A DNA stretch of 64,000 bases from Lysobacter stagni. Its GTDB lineage: Bacteria > Pseudomonadota > Gammaproteobacteria > Xanthomonadales > Xanthomonadaceae. Positions 9,343-17,767 of this stretch are shown here, one piece after another. The notes under the pieces are model-generated. The model was not told the origin of the DNA, did not search any database, and was given only the letters and a program-made list of their open reading frames with translations. The stretch spans positions 1,992,001 through 2,056,000 of the forward strand of contig NZ_JASGBI010000001.1 in assembly GCF_030053425.1 (NCBI RefSeq). Direction: 5' to 3'. A program made the translations under genes and the position numbers. Every line of letters starts with the position of its first letter. The stretch's first letter is position 1.

Positions 9343-11022
9343 ATGGCCGTCTCTGATGCGCCCATGCAGCGAGCCGGGCCGCAGCGCGGAGACATCGTCG
9401 CCGGGCTGACCGCCGCTGCGGTCGTCATTCCCAAGGCAATGGCCTACGCGACCATCGCGGGGCTTCCGATCGAAGTCGGCCTGTATACGGCCTTCGTTCC
9501 GATGCTGGTGTATGCGCTGTTGGGCACGTCGCGTCCGTTGTCGGTCAGCACGACCACGACCATCGCCATCCTCACCGGCGCGGAATTGACGGCCGTGGTG
9601 CCCACCGCCGATGCCGGCCAGCTGATCGTGGCCACCGCCACGCTCACGCTCATGGTCGGCGCCATCCTCATCGTCGCGTCGCTGCTGCGACTGGGGTTCG
9701 TGGCCAACTTCATCTCGTTGCCGGTGCTGGTGGGCTTCAAGGCCGGCATCGGCGTGGTGATCATCGTCGATCAGTTGCCGAAGCTGCTGGGCCTGCATTT
9801 CGAGAAGGGATCGTTCGTCCAGAACATCGGCGAGATCCTGCGCGGGCTGGGCCACATTTCGTGGCCGACGCTGGCGGTGGGGGCGGGCACCATCGTGGCG
9901 CTGACGCTGATCGAGCGCCTGCGTCCGCGTTGGCCCGCACCGTTGATCGCGGTGGCCGCCGCGATCGCCGGCGCGGGGCTGTTGGGTTGGCAAAGTCACG
10001 GCATCGATCTGGTGGGAACGGTACCCAGCGGCTTTCCACACCTGACGCTGCCCGACCTCACGCTGGCGCAGCAGTTGTGGCCCGGCGCGTGCGGCATCGC
10101 GCTGATGAGTTTCACCGAGACCATCGCGGTGGGGCGCGCATTCCAGGCCAGCCACGAACCCTTGCCCCGCGCGAACCGCGAACTGCTCGCCACCGGCGCC
10201 GGCAATCTGGCCGGTGCGTTCTTCGGTGCGATGCCGTCCGGCGGCGGCATGTCGCAGACCGCGGTGAACCGCCGCGCTGGTGCGCGGACGCAGATGGCGC
10301 AGGTCGTCACCGCGGCCGCGACCGTGGCCACGATGCTGCTGCTCGCACCGCTGATCGGCCTGATGCCGCATGCCACGCTGGCCGCGCTGGTCATCGTCTA
10401 CTCGATCGGCCTGATCCATCCGGCGGATTTCCGCGACATCCTGCGCGTGCGCCGCACTGAATTCATCTGGGCCGTCGCCGCATTCGCCGGTGTCATGCTG
10501 CTGGGCACGTTGAAGGGCATCCTCGTGGCGATCGTGGTCTCGCTGGTCGCACTGGCGCACCAGGCCGCCGACCCGCCCGTGCGAGTGCTGGGCCGCAAGC
10601 GCGGCACCCACGTGTACCGCGGCCTCACGCCGGAGCATCCGGACGACGAGACCTTCCCGGGCCTGTTGCTGCTGCGCGTGGAAGGCCGTCTGTTCTTCAT
10701 GAATGCCGAGCGCGTGGCGGAGAAGGTGCGGCCACTCATCACGGAGCATCGCCCCGACTACGTGGTGTTCGATCTGTCGGGGTTGTTCGACCTGGAGTAC
10801 TCGGCGCTCAGTGCGCTCGTCGATGCCGAGCGGCGGTACCGCGCCGCCGGCGTGCAGCTGGTGCTCGTCGAGTTGAATCAGGACGTCCTGGCGATGGTCC
10901 GCCGCTCCCCGCTCGGTGACGCGCTGGGCGAGCAGTGGATGTTCCAGAACCTGGAGATTGCGGTCGATCGCCTGCAGGCGGACGCCGCTGGAGACGCACG
11001 ACACGTGGAGCCACCGACATGA
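9343..11022 (+). CDS. SulP-family inorganic anion transporter with STAS domain
   Basis: A 559-residue membrane transporter. The N-terminal signature GLTAAAVVIPKAMAYATIAGLP is typical of SulP/SLC26 carriers and is followed by roughly ten hydrophobic segments up to about residue 400. The C-terminal third (about 430-545) is a cytoplasmic STAS domain (GLLLLRVEGRLFFMNAE...YVVFDLSGLFDLEYSALSAL). Sulfate, bicarbonate or other anions are possible substrates; the sequence does not decide. The ATG has a strong GGGAAGGA ribosome binding site 3 nt upstream. Its TGA overlaps the ATG of the ppk2 gene (ATGA), so translation is probably coupled. Confidence 0.9.
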   Translation: MAVSDAPMQRAGPQRGDIVAGLTAAAVVIPKAMAYATIAGLPIEVGLYTAFVPMLVYALLGTSRPLSVSTTTTIAILTGAELTAVVPTADAGQLIVATATLTLMVGAILIVASLLRLGFVANFISLPVLVGFKAGIGVVIIVDQLPKLLGLHFEKGSFVQNIGEILRGLGHISWPTLAVGAGTIVALTLIERLRPRWPAPLIAVAAAIAGAGLLGWQSHGIDLVGTVPSGFPHLTLPDLTLAQQLWPGACGIALMSFTETIAVGRAFQASHEPLPRANRELLATGAGNLAGAFFGAMPSGGGMSQTAVNRRAGARTQMAQVVTAAATVATMLLLAPLIGLMPHATLAALVIVYSIGLIHPADFRDILRVRRTEFIWAVAAFAGVMLLGTLKGILVAIVVSLVALAHQAADPPVRVLGRKRGTHVYRGLTPEHPDDETFPGLLLLRVEGRLFFMNAERVAEKVRPLITEHRPDYVVFDLSGLFDLEYSALSALVDAERRYRAAGVQLVLVELNQDVLAMVRRSPLGDALGEQWMFQNLEIAVDRLQADAAGDARHVEPPT

Positions 11023-11933
11023 AGCAGAGCAAGGCAAGCACCGCAACAATCGCCAGGCCGCGCCCGCCGACCAAGGCCGCCGCGAATAAGGCCAGCGCGA
11101 AGAAGGCCAGCGCGAAGAAGCCCAGTGCAAAGAAGGACGCGCCGGGCGCCGAAGAACGCACGCGCATGAAGCGCAGCGATTACGAAGATGAGTTGGAGAA
11201 GCTGCACGTGGAGCTGGTGAAGCTGCAGCAGTGGGTGACTGCCAAGGGCCTGAAGGTGTGCGTCGTCTTCGAAGGGCGCGATACCGCGGGCAAGGGCGGC
11301 ACCATCAAGGCCATCACCGAGCGCGTGAGCGCGCGCGTGTTCCGCGTCGTCGCGCTGCCGGCACCGACGGAGCGCGAGCGCTCCCAGATGTACATCCAGC
11401 GCTACGTCCGCTACCTGCCGGCCGCGGGCGAGGTCGTGATCTTCGATCGCAGCTGGTACAACCGCGCCGGCGTGGAGCGGGTGATGGGCTTCGCAGATGA
11501 AGCAACGGTGCACACCTTCCTGCAGATCGCGCCGCTGATGGAGAAGGCCATCGTCAAGTCGGGCGTGATCCTGCTCAAGTACTGGCTGGAAGTGAGCGAG
11601 GAGGAGCAGGGCCGGCGCCTGAAGGAACGCGCCAACGATGGGCGCAAGATCTGGAAGCTCACGCCGATGGACCTCAAGTCCTACAGCCGGTGGTACGACT
11701 ATTCGCGTGCGCGCGATGACATGTTCGCCGCCACGGACACCCCGCACGCGCCCTGGTATGTCGCGCGCACCGACGACAAGCGCCGTGGGCGACTCAACAT
11801 CATCCAGCACCTGCTGGACCACGTTCCCTACGAAGCGATTCCACGCAAGAAGGTGAAGTTTCCCAAACGCCAGAAGCGCGGCGGCTATACGCCGCTGGAC
11901 CATCCGTACAAGTTCGTCGACGAGCGCTATTGA
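11019..11933 (+). CDS. ppk2: Polyphosphate kinase 2 family protein
   Basis: A 304-residue PPK2 enzyme, which transfers phosphate between polyphosphate and nucleotides. The P-loop GRDTAGKGGTIKA, the DRSWYNRAGVERVMGF motif and the lid region (DLKSYSRWYDYSRARDDMF) are all present. Before the catalytic core are about 50 residues rich in Lys, Ala and Ser (repeats of SAKKASAKKPSAKK), resembling histone-H1-like tails. The start is the ATG that overlaps the sulP stop codon. Pairing with an anion carrier is suggestive, but a joint role is inference. Confidence 0.92.
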   Translation: MKQSKASTATIARPRPPTKAAANKASAKKASAKKPSAKKDAPGAEERTRMKRSDYEDELEKLHVELVKLQQWVTAKGLKVCVVFEGRDTAGKGGTIKAITERVSARVFRVVALPAPTERERSQMYIQRYVRYLPAAGEVVIFDRSWYNRAGVERVMGFADEATVHTFLQIAPLMEKAIVKSGVILLKYWLEVSEEEQGRRLKERANDGRKIWKLTPMDLKSYSRWYDYSRARDDMFAATDTPHAPWYVARTDDKRRGRLNIIQHLLDHVPYEAIPRKKVKFPKRQKRGGYTPLDHPYKFVDERY

Positions 11934-12470
11934 TCAATCCGTGTCGGGGAACGTATGGGCGTGCTGGTAGCGCACCAGATGCACCAGCGCCGTGCACGCG
12001 TCGCCGACCACCAGCGGTGCCGGTACGGACAGCATCAGATTCAGCGGCAGGCCGAACTCTTCGATGTTCCATCCGTGCACGTCGAGCACCCCGTCCGGGC
12101 CGATCGCCTGCGGGTGCCGCTCGCGGATGCGCTCGGCGAAGCTGCCGTGTTCGGGGATGTAGCCGAACACCGGCTTTCCCTTGGCCACCGCGTAGCCGAC
12201 CTCGAAACAGGTGCCGCTGTCCGGCTCGGGGCCGCGGAAGAAATCCAGGTTGGCCAGTACGGCATCGGCGCGTTCGATCAGGCCAATGTTGGCGTCGTAG
12301 ATCCAGGCGGCCCGTTCGCCCGGATCGGTGATGTGCGCCGGCACGTCCTGGTCGAGCGGGAACAGGCCCTCGATGTCGAACTGCGCGCACAGGGCCTTGA
12401 GCTCCAGTCCACGCGCGTGCGCGTCGGGGCGGAACACGTCCGGGCCGGCAAGGTAGAGCGAGCGGATCAT
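11934..12470 (-). CDS. Nucleoside 2-deoxyribosyltransferase family protein
   Basis: A 178-residue protein beginning MIRSLYLAGPDVF, the typical first strand of the nucleoside 2-deoxyribosyltransferase fold. DANIGLIERADAVLANLDFFRG and GTCFEVGYAVAKGKPVFGY match the family's active-site regions, with the catalytic glutamate expected in the FEVGYA motif. The family cleaves or exchanges N-glycosidic bonds of deoxynucleosides. The gene is convergent with ppk2 and its stop directly abuts the ppk2 stop. The Met at 12470 was chosen because the upstream extension is unlike the family. Confidence 0.88.
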   Translation of the reverse strand: MIRSLYLAGPDVFRPDAHARGLELKALCAQFDIEGLFPLDQDVPAHITDPGERAAWIYDANIGLIERADAVLANLDFFRGPEPDSGTCFEVGYAVAKGKPVFGYIPEHGSFAERIRERHPQAIGPDGVLDVHGWNIEEFGLPLNLMLSVPAPLVVGDACTALVHLVRYQHAHTFPDTD

Positions 12471-12627
12471 GCGGACATCCAGTGTGGGGCACGCCATTGT
12501 CGGCGGGTTGTACCGGCGTTGCACGTCCGACGATGCGACCGGCGGTGGCGATCCGGGGTGCATCGCAGGCGCGTCGGCGGGCCCGGCGGGCAGGACTTCT
12601 GGGACGGGTCCGGGCACCGGCCGCGGC

Positions 12628-12633
12628 TATAGT
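12628..12633 (+). promoter_or_regulatory. Possible -10 element for the M13 peptidase gene
   Basis: TATAGT lies 31 nt before the GTG start in an otherwise GC-rich stretch. No convincing -35 box is visible at the right distance, so this is tentative. Confidence 0.35.
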
Positions 12634-12664
12634 GGCGGGCACCATCCCAGCCAGGGGCGTTGCC

Positions 12665-14686
12665 GTGATCAGGTCCAGCCTTCCGCTCGTCGCTCTGTTA
12701 GCCGCCGCCACCACCGCATCGGCCGGTGCGCTTCACGGGATACATCCGGAGGACATCAACCGCAAAGGCGATGCCTGCACCGATTTCTTCGACTACGCCA
12801 ACGGCGCGTGGCGCCAGCAGAACCCGATTCCCAACTACATGGATCGCTGGAGCCGGCGCTGGCAATCCGGTGAGGTCAACAAGGAGCACGTGCGCGACAT
12901 CCTGACGGAGCTGTCGGCGAAGACCGACTGGCCCAAGGGCAGCGCGGGCCAGCTGGCCGGCGATTTCTACGCCGCGTGCATGGACGAATCGCAGGTCAAC
13001 GCGCTGGGCAGCAAGCCGGTGCAGCCGTGGCTGTCGCAGATCGACGCGATCGGCGACAAGGCCGGGTTGCAGGGCATGATCGGAAAACTGCACGACGTCG
13101 GGGTGGCCGTGCCGTTCCAGGTCTTCGCCGGCGAAGATGCGCACGACCCCTCCCAGACCATCGCGTACTTCTATGCCGGCGGCCTGGGCATGCCGGACCG
13201 CGACTACTACCTCAAGACGGAGCCGCGCTTCGTCGAGGCACGTGCCAAGTACCTCGAACACGTGGCGAAGATGTTCGAGCTGGCCGGTACACCGGCGGCA
13301 CAGGCCAGGCAGAACGCCGACACCGTGTTCGCCTTCGAGAAGCGCCTGGCGCAGGCCTCGTTCGACAACGTCCAGCTGCGCGATCCCAAGCTGCAGGACA
13401 ATCCCACCGCATTCGCCGACCTGTCCAAGCTGGCGCCGGGTTTCGACTGGGGACGCTATTTCGATGCGGCGCACATGCCGCGCAATGCGGTCATCGTGAC
13501 GCAGCCCAAGTTCCTGCAGCAGGTGGACAAGGAACTGGCGACGACGCCGCTGCCGCAGTGGAAGACCTACCTGCAGTGGCACGTGCTCAATACCGCGGCG
13601 GATTCGCTCTCGCAGCCGTTCGTCGAGGAGAACTTCGCCTTCAACGGCAAGTACCTCAGCGGCACGACCGAGATCAAGCCGCGCTGGAAGCGTTGCGCGG
13701 AAGCCACCGACCAGCAGCTGGGCGAGGCGCTGGGCGCGAAGTACGTCGAGAAGTACTTCCCGCCGGAAGCCAAGGCGCGCATGCAGGAGATGGTGAAGAA
13801 CATCCTGCTGGCAATGGACGACACCATCCACGAGCTGGACTGGATGGACGAGGCGACCAAGCAGAAGGCGCTGGAGAAGCGCGCGACCTTCTTCCCCAAG
13901 CTCGGCTACCCGGACAAGTTCAAGGACTACCAGGGCGTGGTGATCTCGCGCGATTCGTCGTGGGACAACGTCGTCGCGGCCTCGCGCTGGAATGTCGCCG
14001 ATAACCGCAGCCAGGTCGGCAAGCCGACCGACCGCAGCCGTTGGGGCATGACGCCGCCCACCTCGAATGCGTACTACAACCCGCTGCAGAACGAGATCGT
14101 GTTCCCGGCGGGCATCCTGCAGCCGCCCGCGTTCGACGTGAACGCCACCGACGCCGTCAACTACGGCGCGATCGGCGTGGTCATCGGTCACGAGATCAGC
14201 CACGGCTTCGACGACCAGGGCGCGCAGTTCGATGCGCAGGGACGCCTGGCCAACTGGTGGACGCCGGAAGACAACAAGCAGTTCCAGGCGAAGGGGCAGT
14301 GTGTCGTGGACCAGTTCGAGGGCTACTTCATCGAGCCCAACGTCCACCACAACGGCAAGCTGGTGCTAGGCGAATCCATCGGCGACCTCGCCGGCGCGAA
14401 GATCGCCTACCGCGCGTACCTCAAGTCGCGCGAGGGCAAGGGACCGGAGCCGACGCTGGATGGCTTCACGCCCGAACAGCAGTTCTTCCTGGCCTGGGGC
14501 CAGTGGCGCGGTGACGAAACGCGCATGGAAACCCAGCGCACCATGATCCAGGGCGACCCGCATCCCATAGCCAAGTACCGCGTCAACGGGCCGCTGTCGA
14601 ACCTGCCGGCGTTCCGCGCGGCGTTCAACTGCAAGGCGGACGCGCCAATGGTCCGACCGGAAGCCGACCGCTGCGAGGTGTGGTGA
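12665..14686 (+). CDS. M13-family zinc metallopeptidase (PepO/neprilysin-like), exported
   Basis: A 673-residue M13 peptidase with a GTG start, chosen because it gives a clean signal peptide (IRSSLPLVALLAAATTASA). The mature part begins with the family's CTDFFDYANGAW. The zinc site HEISH is in VIGHEISHGFDDQGAQFD, the downstream zinc ligand Glu is in LGESIGDLAG, and the protein ends with C..VW (CEVW). The family length and domain order are complete. It degrades oligopeptides in the periplasm or at the cell surface. A GGGGCG ribosome binding site lies just upstream. Confidence 0.93.
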   Translation: MIRSSLPLVALLAAATTASAGALHGIHPEDINRKGDACTDFFDYANGAWRQQNPIPNYMDRWSRRWQSGEVNKEHVRDILTELSAKTDWPKGSAGQLAGDFYAACMDESQVNALGSKPVQPWLSQIDAIGDKAGLQGMIGKLHDVGVAVPFQVFAGEDAHDPSQTIAYFYAGGLGMPDRDYYLKTEPRFVEARAKYLEHVAKMFELAGTPAAQARQNADTVFAFEKRLAQASFDNVQLRDPKLQDNPTAFADLSKLAPGFDWGRYFDAAHMPRNAVIVTQPKFLQQVDKELATTPLPQWKTYLQWHVLNTAADSLSQPFVEENFAFNGKYLSGTTEIKPRWKRCAEATDQQLGEALGAKYVEKYFPPEAKARMQEMVKNILLAMDDTIHELDWMDEATKQKALEKRATFFPKLGYPDKFKDYQGVVISRDSSWDNVVAASRWNVADNRSQVGKPTDRSRWGMTPPTSNAYYNPLQNEIVFPAGILQPPAFDVNATDAVNYGAIGVVIGHEISHGFDDQGAQFDAQGRLANWWTPEDNKQFQAKGQCVVDQFEGYFIEPNVHHNGKLVLGESIGDLAGAKIAYRAYLKSREGKGPEPTLDGFTPEQQFFLAWGQWRGDETRMETQRTMIQGDPHPIAKYRVNGPLSNLPAFRAAFNCKADAPMVRPEADRCEVW

Positions 14687-14721
14687 GGCGAGCTGGGTAG
14701 ACGCCGATCGCATCGACCGTC

Positions 14722-14746
14722 GAAAGCCCGCCATCAGGCGGGCCTT
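14722..14746 (+). terminator. Hairpin terminator after the M13 peptidase gene
   Basis: AAGCCCGCC-ATCA-GGCGGGCCTT forms a strong stem 36 nt after the stop codon. The T-tract is short (CCTTCG). Confidence 0.55.
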
Positions 14747-14810
14747 CGCGTGTGGAGTTTCCATGAGGCTTTGGAAACGACCGTTCGCGTCAGGGGCGAC
14801 CACCGGGATC

Positions 14811-14846
14811 GATGCTAATGTTCGCTTCCGACCGCATTCGGTCGTT
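14811..14846 (+). repeat. Degenerate repeat B (leftmost copy of the bipartite repeat family)
   Basis: GATGCTAATGTTCGCTTCCG keeps the left arm and the GCTAATG lead-in of repeat B, but the right arm (CGGTCGTT) has diverged. It is the outermost copy on the left. Confidence 0.5.
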
Positions 14847-14904
14847 TCGTCGGGCCGCTGGGGAGCGCGCCTGCGACGTTCAGATCTCAGGCCAGGGGAA
14901 CCCA

Positions 14905-15705
14905 GTGACGCTTATCGCTCGTCGTTTTGTCATCGTGCTGTGCATGACCGTCCTCAGCGTGGGCTGCACCATCGCCCAGCCCGAACCGGGTGACGTCGCC
15001 GTCTACCAGGACCGCCCGTATCTCTTCGGCCACGAAGGCATCCGCCCCGACGTCCTGACGGAAGGTCGTGACGTGACATGGGCGTCCACCACGATCATCT
15101 ACGTCACCACCGCGCCGCAAACGCTGCACGTGCCGTTCCAGGACCTCTCGTCGATGGACAACATCCTGCTCGACTTCGACACCAGCGTGCAGTTGCGCGT
15201 GGTCGATGCGGCCGACACCCTGAAGCGCTTCGGTCCCCGCTGGTGGGAGAACAACGTGGTCTCGCCCTACAACTCGATCGTCCGCAAGGCGGTCAAGTCC
15301 GAGAAGATGGCGCAGATGATGTCCGACCCCGTGGCCGCCGAGAAGGTCGATCAGGAAGTGACCGAACAGCTGCGCGCGCTGGTCAAGGCATCCGGCATTC
15401 GCGTGGAAGTCATGGCGGTCAACCTGGGCAAGGCCAAGCCGAACGACAACGTGCTGGCACAGATGAACAATACGGCCGCCGAGCAGCAGCGCAACCTGAC
15501 GCTGGTCGCCGCGACCATCGCCGAGCAGCAGCGCAAGCTGGAGCAGGAAGCCAAGGCCGAAGCCGACAACGCCTACCGCAACCGGATGGGCCTGTCGCCC
15601 GAGCAGTATCTTGCGCGCCAGTTGGCCGAGATCCAGGCCGACGCATGCAGGAAGGCGGCCGCGTGCTATCTCGTGCCGCAGGGCACGAACGTCGTCGCCA
15701 GGTAG
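14905..15705 (+). CDS. SPFH/prohibitin-like lipoprotein
   Basis: A 266-residue protein. The GTG at 14905 has GGGG 5-8 nt upstream and gives a signal peptide ending in the lipobox LSVGC. The mature part carries an SPFH/band-7 core (TLHVPFQDLSSMDNILLDFD...VNLGKAKPNDNVLAQMNNTA). A charged coiled-coil follows (AAEQQRNL...AEQQRKLEQEAKAEADNAYRNRMGLSPEQYLA). Prohibitin-like proteins form membrane rings or scaffolds; here it would be lipid-anchored in the outer or inner membrane. The specific role is unknown. Confidence 0.75.
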   Translation: MTLIARRFVIVLCMTVLSVGCTIAQPEPGDVAVYQDRPYLFGHEGIRPDVLTEGRDVTWASTTIIYVTTAPQTLHVPFQDLSSMDNILLDFDTSVQLRVVDAADTLKRFGPRWWENNVVSPYNSIVRKAVKSEKMAQMMSDPVAAEKVDQEVTEQLRALVKASGIRVEVMAVNLGKAKPNDNVLAQMNNTAAEQQRNLTLVAATIAEQQRKLEQEAKAEADNAYRNRMGLSPEQYLARQLAEIQADACRKAAACYLVPQGTNVVAR

Positions 15706-15736
15706 GTTTCAGACGTCAGACCCAAGGGGGCTTGCT

Positions 15737-16246
15737 TTGAAGCGTTCACTGTCCGTTCTTATCGCGTTCGCAGTGCTGGCATCTCCGCTCGCGCAGGGTG
15801 CAAAGCTCAAGGTCAAGACAGACCAGGTCGTGGCGCTGACGCGCTTCCTGGAGGAAAAGCCGCTGGATGAGCGCGCACCTGGAGTTCGTGCGCTTCTCCT
15901 GGATTGGGAGGACAAGAGCGAGGATGTCGTGGATTACGTATGTTCCGGCGTGCTCGCCCCAATCCCGGCGGACCATGTTCCCAATTCTTCGGAGTTGCTG
16001 GCTCAGTTCATCTTCGGGAGCGCAGCGCACCAGGTTGCCAACCCGGGCGACAAGGGGAAGGTCGTGCCCACTCAACTTGCGGGCATGCGCAGCATGCTCA
16101 AGGCGTATGGCGCGTTCCTTGCGGCAGATTCGACAGCGCGTATCCCAAGGTTGGATGAGCTGTCCCGGATGGACAGCGCAGGGACTCTGCCGGAGTACCT
16201 CGCGCCCATCGCCGTGAAGGAGTGTGGGCAGGGCTCGTCACCCTGA
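15737..16246 (+). CDS. Exported protein of unknown function (TTG start)
   Basis: The start is TTG at 15737, with AAGGGGG 7 nt upstream; the first residues KRSLSVLIAFAVLASPLAQGA form a signal peptide. The 169-residue product has a helical mature part (VVALTRFLEEKPLDE, LLLDWEDKSEDVVDYVCSGV, LLAQFIFGSAAHQVANPGDKG, MLKAYGAFLA) and two cysteines. I do not recognise the family. It lies 31 nt after the SPFH gene and may share its transcript. The TTG-AAG-like start recurs in other unknown genes in this window. Confidence 0.7.
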   Translation: MKRSLSVLIAFAVLASPLAQGAKLKVKTDQVVALTRFLEEKPLDERAPGVRALLLDWEDKSEDVVDYVCSGVLAPIPADHVPNSSELLAQFIFGSAAHQVANPGDKGKVVPTQLAGMRSMLKAYGAFLAADSTARIPRLDELSRMDSAGTLPEYLAPIAVKECGQGSSP

Positions 16247-16256
16247 GGCGCTGGCG

Positions 16257-16288
16257 GATGTCCGCTTCTGGTCGTTAGCGGTCATGGG
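16257..16288 (+). repeat. Repeat A, lone copy
   Basis: GATGTCCGCTTCTGGTCGTT AGCGGTCATGGGG: repeat A with two changes. It starts 10 nt after the stop codon of the preceding gene. No recognisable repeat B follows. Confidence 0.7.
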
Positions 16289-16342
16289 GTCAAGGCGGTC
16301 GTCGGTCCGGTTTCATTCGTGCCTGTGGGCAAGGAGGCTCGG

Positions 16343-16903
16343 TTGAAGAAGGTGCTCGCATGTCTGGGCGTGCTCGCCATCTGGCTGCTCGGCTTCCAGG
16401 CGATGACGATGGGAGTGTTCAAACCGTCCCCGGGCTGGGCCGTCTTTTCGGTGCTTCCGGCAGCGTTCGCGGCGTGGTACCTGGCAAAGGTGGCAGCGCG
16501 GCAATCCCGCGCGGCATCACGGCGACCAGCCTCTCGCAATGCCGACCGGGCGCCGATCTTTCTCTGCGTGCTGATGTTCATTGGGCCGTACCTGTTCGCG
16601 AACTGGTTCGTGGGCATGAACCTGGCGCTGGTCACGGGGGAAATGCACCAGCGTCGTGCGATCGTGCACCGATGGGACCCCAACGCACGAGCCTCCCGAA
16701 GAGGAGGGCGTTGCGTTCGTGTGGGCGCCATGATCGAGCACCCAAGGAAGATCCCCGTGAACCTGTGTCTCCACACTCGGTATGGCTTTGTGCTCGGCAG
16801 CGGGTCGCTCGTCTACCTCCAGACGTACGAGTCGATCATTGGCGATGTGATCGTGCCGAAGATCTATTTCGCACCGATCTTCGATGGTGATCCGGACCGG
16901 TAG
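16343..16903 (+). CDS. Membrane protein of unknown function (TTG start)
   Basis: The TTG at 16343 follows a perfect AAGGAGG (16331-16337). The 186-residue product begins with KKVLACLGVLAIWLLGF, a membrane segment. Further hydrophobic stretches lie near residues 30-45 and 75-95 (FLCVLMFIGPYLFANWFVG). The C-terminal half is soluble (IPVNLCLHTRYGFVLGSGSL...DVIVPKIYFAPIFD). No family is recognised. It follows a lone repeat A and resembles the array genes to the right. Confidence 0.65.
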   Translation: MKKVLACLGVLAIWLLGFQAMTMGVFKPSPGWAVFSVLPAAFAAWYLAKVAARQSRAASRRPASRNADRAPIFLCVLMFIGPYLFANWFVGMNLALVTGEMHQRRAIVHRWDPNARASRRGGRCVRVGAMIEHPRKIPVNLCLHTRYGFVLGSGSLVYLQTYESIIGDVIVPKIYFAPIFDGDPDR

Positions 16904-16919
16904 CAAGCGCGGGTTCCCA

Positions 16920-17462
16920 CTACCCCCCGATCACGTGCACCGTGGGCTGTCCGTCGACCTGGTCGAACCGGATTCGATACACCAGCGTCACCGCCTGCGG
17001 GATGCTCTTGCCGCCGTCGCAGCTGGCGTGCGCCCGCTCCTTGTCCTGCACGTTGCGGAAGACACAGCGCAGTGCGGGGTCGAACTTCCAGGTCCTCGCC
17101 GCCATTTCCGATGCCGCCAGGAACTCGGGTTCCGCATCCGGGACACAGAACTCCGAGGCCGGCGCCTTGGCAACCGCGATCACGGCGCCCTTCTCGTCGA
17201 TGCCCACTCTCAGGCACACCGTGCGCGGGGGTAGGTGTTGGCCGAGCAGGTTCTGCGGATAGGTCGGATGGACATTCTTCCGGTCGTCCAGCGGCAACAG
17301 GAACGACTCGTTCTCCGCCATCACCAGGCGATTGCCCTGGGCGGCGGTGTCCGCCGCGCGTGCCGGCGTCGGCGTCGCGGCCGTCGTGGTTTGCGCGTGC
17401 GCCCATGCGGCATGGCCGCAGAGCACGAATGCGGCACAGCCCAGAGTGATCCGCTTGCTCAT
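16920..17462 (-). CDS. Periplasmic protein with TonB C-terminal-like domain
   Basis: A 180-residue protein with a signal peptide (RITLGCAAFVLCGHAAWAHA). From about residue 65 a TonB-C-like domain follows: HPTYPQNLLGQ, TVCLRVGIDEKGAVIAVAKA, MAARTWKFDPA. There is no N-terminal anchor other than the signal, so it is not a standard TonB. It contains four mature cysteines, which suggests disulfides. A paralogue lies at 36756-37526 on the same strand, so the two flank the accessory region. Confidence 0.65.
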   Translation of the reverse strand: MSKRITLGCAAFVLCGHAAWAHAQTTTAATPTPARAADTAAQGNRLVMAENESFLLPLDDRKNVHPTYPQNLLGQHLPPRTVCLRVGIDEKGAVIAVAKAPASEFCVPDAEPEFLAASEMAARTWKFDPALRCVFRNVQDKERAHASCDGGKSIPQAVTLVYRIRFDQVDGQPTVHVIGG

Positions 17463-17652
17463 CGCTTCTCTCCCATTCGATCGCCTGGCGTGGTTGCACC
17501 ACCGGCGTGCCCTGCCTGCAAGCAGCCGCTACCCGCCGTATTCAGCCCAACGCAACGGGACGTTCCAATCCGGCCAACCGGGTCCGGTAGCCGGCAAGCG
17601 AAGCGTACCTTTGGGGGCTACGGTGGGACGTGAGCGTCGGGCGGCGGCAGGG

Positions 17653-17744
17653 TGATGTTCGTTTTGGGGGCGAGAGCGGGCATTGTGGCGGTGGAGTCGC
17701 AGCGGCCGGTGCTAATGTCCGCTTTCGACCCGAAACGGACGTTC
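17653..17744 (+). repeat. Bipartite repeat A-spacer-B, diverged
   Basis: A half GATGTTCG...GAGCGGGCATTG (17653-17683), a G-rich spacer, and a well-kept B half GTGCTAATGTCCGCTTTCGA ...GAAACGGACGTTC ending at 17744. B lies 23 nt before the methyltransferase start. Confidence 0.75.
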
Positions 17745-17767
17745 CGGGCATGCCGACAGGGGACGAG

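Noticed and set aside
9165..9356. Possible 63-residue gene before sulP
   Set aside because: It overlaps the sulP start, has no family match, and its composition is ambiguous.
7648..11130. Very long open frame on the minus strand opposite the exported DUF1579-like protein, sulP and ppk2
   Set aside because: Composition is Arg/His/Gly/Ala-rich as expected from the complement of GC-rich codons; no family motifs; the plus-strand genes are clear.
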